From: Acidimicrobiales bacterium
GTDB lineage: Bacteria > Actinomycetota > Acidimicrobiia > Acidimicrobiales > JABEUL01
Direction: 5' to 3'
Length of the DNA stretch: 9,334 bases
Assembly (NCBI GenBank): GCA_027451605.1
Contig: DAIDJA010000052.1
Coordinates: 1 to 9,334, forward strand
This document shows positions 6,376 to 9,334 of this stretch, piece after piece (positions within the stretch are counted from its first letter, which is position 1; every line of letters begins with the position of its first letter). The notes below the pieces were generated by a model. That model did no database searches and had not been told where the DNA came from. It worked only from the letters and a program-made list of their open reading frames with translations. Made by a program: the position numbers and the translations under genes.

Positions 6376-6377
6376 TG
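6360..6377 (+). repeat. Tandem 9-bp repeat before the GxGYxYP start codon
   Basis: CTAATATTG occurs twice without a gap, ending 4 bp before the ATG. Each copy contains a -10-like TAATAT. It may provide two alternative -10 boxes or a regulator site overlapping the transcription start, or it may be a simple slippage duplication. Confidence 0.6.
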
Positions 6378-6381
6378 CATT

Positions 6382-8124
6382 ATGTCTGTTAAAATTAGCC
6401 GTCGAAAATTTCTCGGTGTATCTCTCGGTCTGCTCGGTACCGGAATCTTTTACGGAGGTATCCGACTTGATTCAATTGCTTCAAATAATACTTCCGGTAC
6501 TAGGCTATTGTCCAATAACATCCCATCAAATTTGTACTGGCCTTCGGGTCAATTTATGCCCACTTTCAATTCGCCGGTCACTTTAGATGTTGCAACTCTG
6601 ATCGGAATACCCGAAGATCAACAGGTGATGTTTTCGACACTACAGGGACTGGTAAATCGCATCCAGCCCCAAATTTATTTGTTGCAGGACGATGAAGAGG
6701 GAAGATTAACTTGGTTGCAGGAACTAAATATACCCTACAGATTTTTAAGTTCACCTTGGGATCTTTTTTCGCTCCATAAAGACGTACTCAGGGGAATCAT
6801 CGTTTATGATGACAATATGCTAGATACCATAAACGTCGCCACTACGTTTAGTTCTATATATTCCAGCATAGTGGTCAGTCCAAAACTTGTATCCGAAGTA
6901 GAAAGCTACACTTCACTTCCAATAAGATTAACATTAATTGACAAATATAATTCGCCATACCAAGCCTATAGTGAATCTTACTTAGAGTGGAATCGGCTCA
7001 CCACGAAACGAATCATAGTTGGTATTGCCCCCGAAGTTGCAAAAGCCCAACCGGCCATAAATCAGATTCCATATTTCGGTGAAATAGGAATGAGCGAATC
7101 TGACATCCAGGGACCTATCAGTTATGTTCCAAACCCTTTTTTCAGAGATTACAGCGTTGCAGTCAATGCTTTCTGCTTTTGGCTCGATCCCCTTCATATT
7201 GATCAATCGGATCTTTTTAGCTCAATACTGTCACAGCAAAATCCGGATTCAATGTATTTAGGGTGGTTTAAAAATGCAAATGACGGAGGTGAAAATGCCG
7301 GGGTTTCAATTTGTTCTAACAGCCAATTGAGAACCGGTGCAGCTGATTTCTGTACAAACTTAACCGTTTTTTCGGGAGTCAGATCTACAATCACGCCACA
7401 AAAGATGCCGGCTATTCCGGCTCTTTCAAATTCCAAATACGTAACGATCACCTTTACCGAAGGCGATAACCTTGAATACTGCCAACACAGACTACGAGTA
7501 GTTTGGGATGACATAAACCGAGGAGCCGTTCCTTTGAATTTTACGATAGACCCACTTCTGAAAGATGCCGCTCCGTCAATCTTAAATTACTATTTAACAA
7601 CGGCTACCGGCAACGACTGTCTCGTTGCCGGACCATCCGGTGCAGGCTACATCTTTCCATCCAAGTGGCCGGTAGGTCAAATTGACGGATACCTTGAAAA
7701 CTCACAGCCTTATCTTTCTGCCGTAGGCTTAAATGTAATCAATATTTTGGATCACCCGGGTGGTAGTTATGTCGGTACCTCTCAAATTATCGGCTCGTCA
7801 TATGAAACTTATTTAAACCCTATCGGTATCTTGGCGGACTGGCAGGGTCAAAACTCCGTGTCGATTCTTGGGAGTAACCTACCTGCAATTACCGGTCAGT
7901 TGGCCTCAAACGCAGTGGAGCTACAGCTCATCCTCGAAGCAATTGCAGCTGATACCGCGACGTTGCCGGGATTTTATTCGATAGGTGCTGTTGCCTGGAA
8001 CCTAACTCCGACCGACATTTTAAATACACTAAACACTGTCGGAATATCAAAGTTCAATTTAGTCAGGGGTGACACATTTTTTGGTCTGCTGCGACAACAT
8101 CTGGGGTTAAGTCAATGGACCTGA
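6382..8124 (+). CDS. Tat-exported GxGYxYP-family putative glycoside hydrolase, 580 aa
   Basis: The N-terminus S-R-R-K-F-L-G (6-12), followed by the hydrophobic run V-S-L-G-L-L-G-T-G-I-F, is a twin-arginine signal, so the protein should be exported folded. Residues about 50-270 fit the family's N-terminal domain (S-T-L-Q-G-L-V-N-R-I-Q-P-Q-I-Y-L at 85-100). Residues about 285-575 fit the C-terminal domain, including Y-L-G-W-F (292-296), E304-N-A-G, and the diagnostic G420-A-G422-Y423-I-F425-P426, where Phe replaces the first Tyr-type aromatic of G-x-G-Y-x-Y-P. Members are only predicted glycoside hydrolases, so substrate and catalytic residues are unknown. Acidic residues near the motifs (D301, E304, E360, D362) are candidates only. 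The start is forced by an in-frame stop just upstream and by the Tat motif. The last 10 bp overlap the next gene, which implies co-translation. Confidence 0.85.
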   Translation: MSVKISRRKFLGVSLGLLGTGIFYGGIRLDSIASNNTSGTRLLSNNIPSNLYWPSGQFMPTFNSPVTLDVATLIGIPEDQQVMFSTLQGLVNRIQPQIYLLQDDEEGRLTWLQELNIPYRFLSSPWDLFSLHKDVLRGIIVYDDNMLDTINVATTFSSIYSSIVVSPKLVSEVESYTSLPIRLTLIDKYNSPYQAYSESYLEWNRLTTKRIIVGIAPEVAKAQPAINQIPYFGEIGMSESDIQGPISYVPNPFFRDYSVAVNAFCFWLDPLHIDQSDLFSSILSQQNPDSMYLGWFKNANDGGENAGVSICSNSQLRTGAADFCTNLTVFSGVRSTITPQKMPAIPALSNSKYVTITFTEGDNLEYCQHRLRVVWDDINRGAVPLNFTIDPLLKDAAPSILNYYLTTATGNDCLVAGPSGAGYIFPSKWPVGQIDGYLENSQPYLSAVGLNVINILDHPGGSYVGTSQIIGSSYETYLNPIGILADWQGQNSVSILGSNLPAITGQLASNAVELQLILEAIAADTATLPGFYSIGAVAWNLTPTDILNTLNTVGISKFNLVRGDTFFGLLRQHLGLSQWT

Positions 8125-9334
8125 TACGACCTGCTATTAGATCTACCTTTATTCGACTGACCGTAATCTTGGTAATGTTGCCATTTCTTTATCTGGCGTC
8201 CGTAAGCAAACTTTCTTTGATACCGAATGTACCTCTGCATCCAAATCTTGCCGTTTCTTCAAATTCTCTTGAGCTGGTCTCAGATAACGCAACGTTTGAG
8301 TCCATGAGCTGCCCTAAAGCCGGAGTCTGTTTTCTTTCAGGATTTGAAGGCAACTCCCAAGGTGCAATTGACTTTACCAATAATAACGGAATAACTTTTA
8401 TGCCATTAAGCCTGCAAACGTCTTTAGGAAATATAAATCAAATTAGCTGTCCGACGGTTACTGCCTGCTATATTGCGGTTCAGAATCAGTCTACCGATAC
8501 ATCCCAACTTTATTTGACGCTCAACGGAGGTGCGACTTTTAATCAACTCGCCCAAGCACCGACGACTGCGATGAACTATATGTCAATTTCGTGCTCATCG
8601 GCAACAACCTGCATGTTCGTCGGTAGCGATATCTATTCAAATCCCTTTATTTATACCACCGAAAACGCCGGAGCAAGTTTTAATACCGTCACGGTTCCCG
8701 TGGGAGTAGCCGAGATAAACGATGTGTCCTGTGACAATGTCGGCACCTGTGGAATCGCAGGAGTCACAAATACCAGCAGCCCGGTTTTCTATTTCGAAGA
8801 TAATATGTCTACAACATTTTCTCAAGTTAACCTCCCTACTAGTATTGGAAGTACTACCGGAATAAGTTGTTCGATTAGCTATTTTTGTATATTAATAGGT
8901 ACCGATATCCACTCAATTCCCATTGCGACTGTAATAGACCTCAATAGCCAAACCGTGACATCGCTCGCATTGCCCGCCGGAATTCAAACTTTAAATTCTG
9001 TTTCATGCCAAGGTTCGAGTGTTATTTCCGGTTGTTTAATGGTAGGAAGTAATAGCTCATCTCAACCTGCAGTTTTAAGTACCTTAAATTTTGGTACCGT
9101 AAATTCGGTAACAGTGACATCTCCACTTTCGACGGGCTCATTTAATGCGGTAAGCTGTTCGAGCATAACTTCTTGCGGAATTCTTGGAAACACGGCTTCC
9201 ACCCGCGGACTGTTTGCGCAATTTAATCAAGGTTCACTTACATTAAATGAAGTCACCAACACCATTCCGACTTTCAGATCATTGGACTGCGTAAATTCAA
9301 CATTATGCTTAGGAGCGACTTCAAGTACAATCAA
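8115..9334 (+). CDS. Membrane-anchored C-x5-C repeat (propeller-like) protein, 3' end outside the window
   Basis: The frame is open without a stop to the window edge: 406 codons plus 2 nt, so the end is missing. A basic N-terminus (M-D-L-I-R-P-A-I-R-S-T-F-I-R) and a hydrophobic segment at about 16-32 suggest a signal anchor or uncleaved signal. From residue 61 there are at least eight repeats of about 45 residues with the S-C-x5-C core also seen in the protein at 222-3389. One repeat has C-x8-C (S-C-Q-G-S-S-V-I-S-G-C). The Asp-box turn is decayed: N-N-G-I-T-F, N-G-G-A-T-F and N-A-G-A-S-F have Phe for Trp, and later repeats lose it. The ATG lies inside the end of the GxGYxYP gene (10-bp overlap) with GGGG 8 nt upstream, which indicates translational coupling. 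Binding or scaffolding for the hydrolase is an inference. No enzymatic motif is visible. Confidence 0.85.
   Translation, partial: MDLIRPAIRSTFIRLTVILVMLPFLYLASVSKLSLIPNVPLHPNLAVSSNSLELVSDNATFESMSCPKAGVCFLSGFEGNSQGAIDFTNNNGITFMPLSLQTSLGNINQISCPTVTACYIAVQNQSTDTSQLYLTLNGGATFNQLAQAPTTAMNYMSISCSSATTCMFVGSDIYSNPFIYTTENAGASFNTVTVPVGVAEINDVSCDNVGTCGIAGVTNTSSPVFYFEDNMSTTFSQVNLPTSIGSTTGISCSISYFCILIGTDIHSIPIATVIDLNSQTVTSLALPAGIQTLNSVSCQGSSVISGCLMVGSNSSSQPAVLSTLNFGTVNSVTVTSPLSTGSFNAVSCSSITSCGILGNTASTRGLFAQFNQGSLTLNEVTNTIPTFRSLDCVNSTLCLGATSSTI

Noticed and set aside
6982..7514. Minus-strand open frames opposite the GxGYxYP gene
   Set aside because: They are antisense to conserved family motifs of the real gene and have no supporting signals.
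8189..8825. Minus-strand open frames opposite the right-hand repeat protein
   Set aside because: The plus-strand frame from 8115 is open for over 1.2 kb with regular C-x5-C repeats, so these are shadows.

Overview
The window reads like a chromosomal stretch of a free-living, moderately low-GC bacterium, probably an actinobacterium. I infer this from three things: the extracellular modules with C-D-T-R ... N-V-T-V ... D-(I/V)-x-G-Y-(Y/F) signatures next to IPT/TIG domains, the long runs of 'I-S-C-P-S-x-x-x-C-Y-A-V-G' repeats, and genes whose start codons lack a Shine-Dalgarno but sit right behind a -10-like box. The lineage is an inference without a marker gene. No tRNA, rRNA, CRISPR array, transposase or integrase was seen.

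Layout. (1) 1-3472: a 1055-residue secreted beta-propeller/TIG protein on the minus strand (222-3389). Its 5' leader (3391-3472) is repeated almost perfectly at 1-82, which suggests a sister gene starting just outside the left edge. (2) 3473-4722: an intergenic stretch with a 12-bp hairpin, then a 1-Cys peroxiredoxin on the minus strand (3816-4451) and its upstream region. (3) 4723-6205: two minus-strand genes for small secreted cysteine-containing proteins of unknown function, 31 bp apart and probably co-transcribed. (4) 6206-6381: a short divergent promoter region. (5) 6382-9334: a plus-strand pair. The first encodes a Tat-exported GxGYxYP-family putative glycoside hydrolase. The second overlaps it by 10 bp, stays open to the right edge, and encodes a membrane-anchored protein built from the same C-x5-C repeats as the large protein on the left.

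Every gene except the peroxiredoxin appears to act outside the cytoplasmic membrane. The plausible theme is a cell-surface/secretome locus: repeat-built propeller proteins that could bind glycans or proteins, one of them translationally coupled to a predicted exported glycan hydrolase, plus two disulfide-type secreted proteins. The joint function is an inference. The domain architecture, the C-x5-C repeats, the Tat motif, the gene overlap and the duplicated leader are read directly from the sequence.
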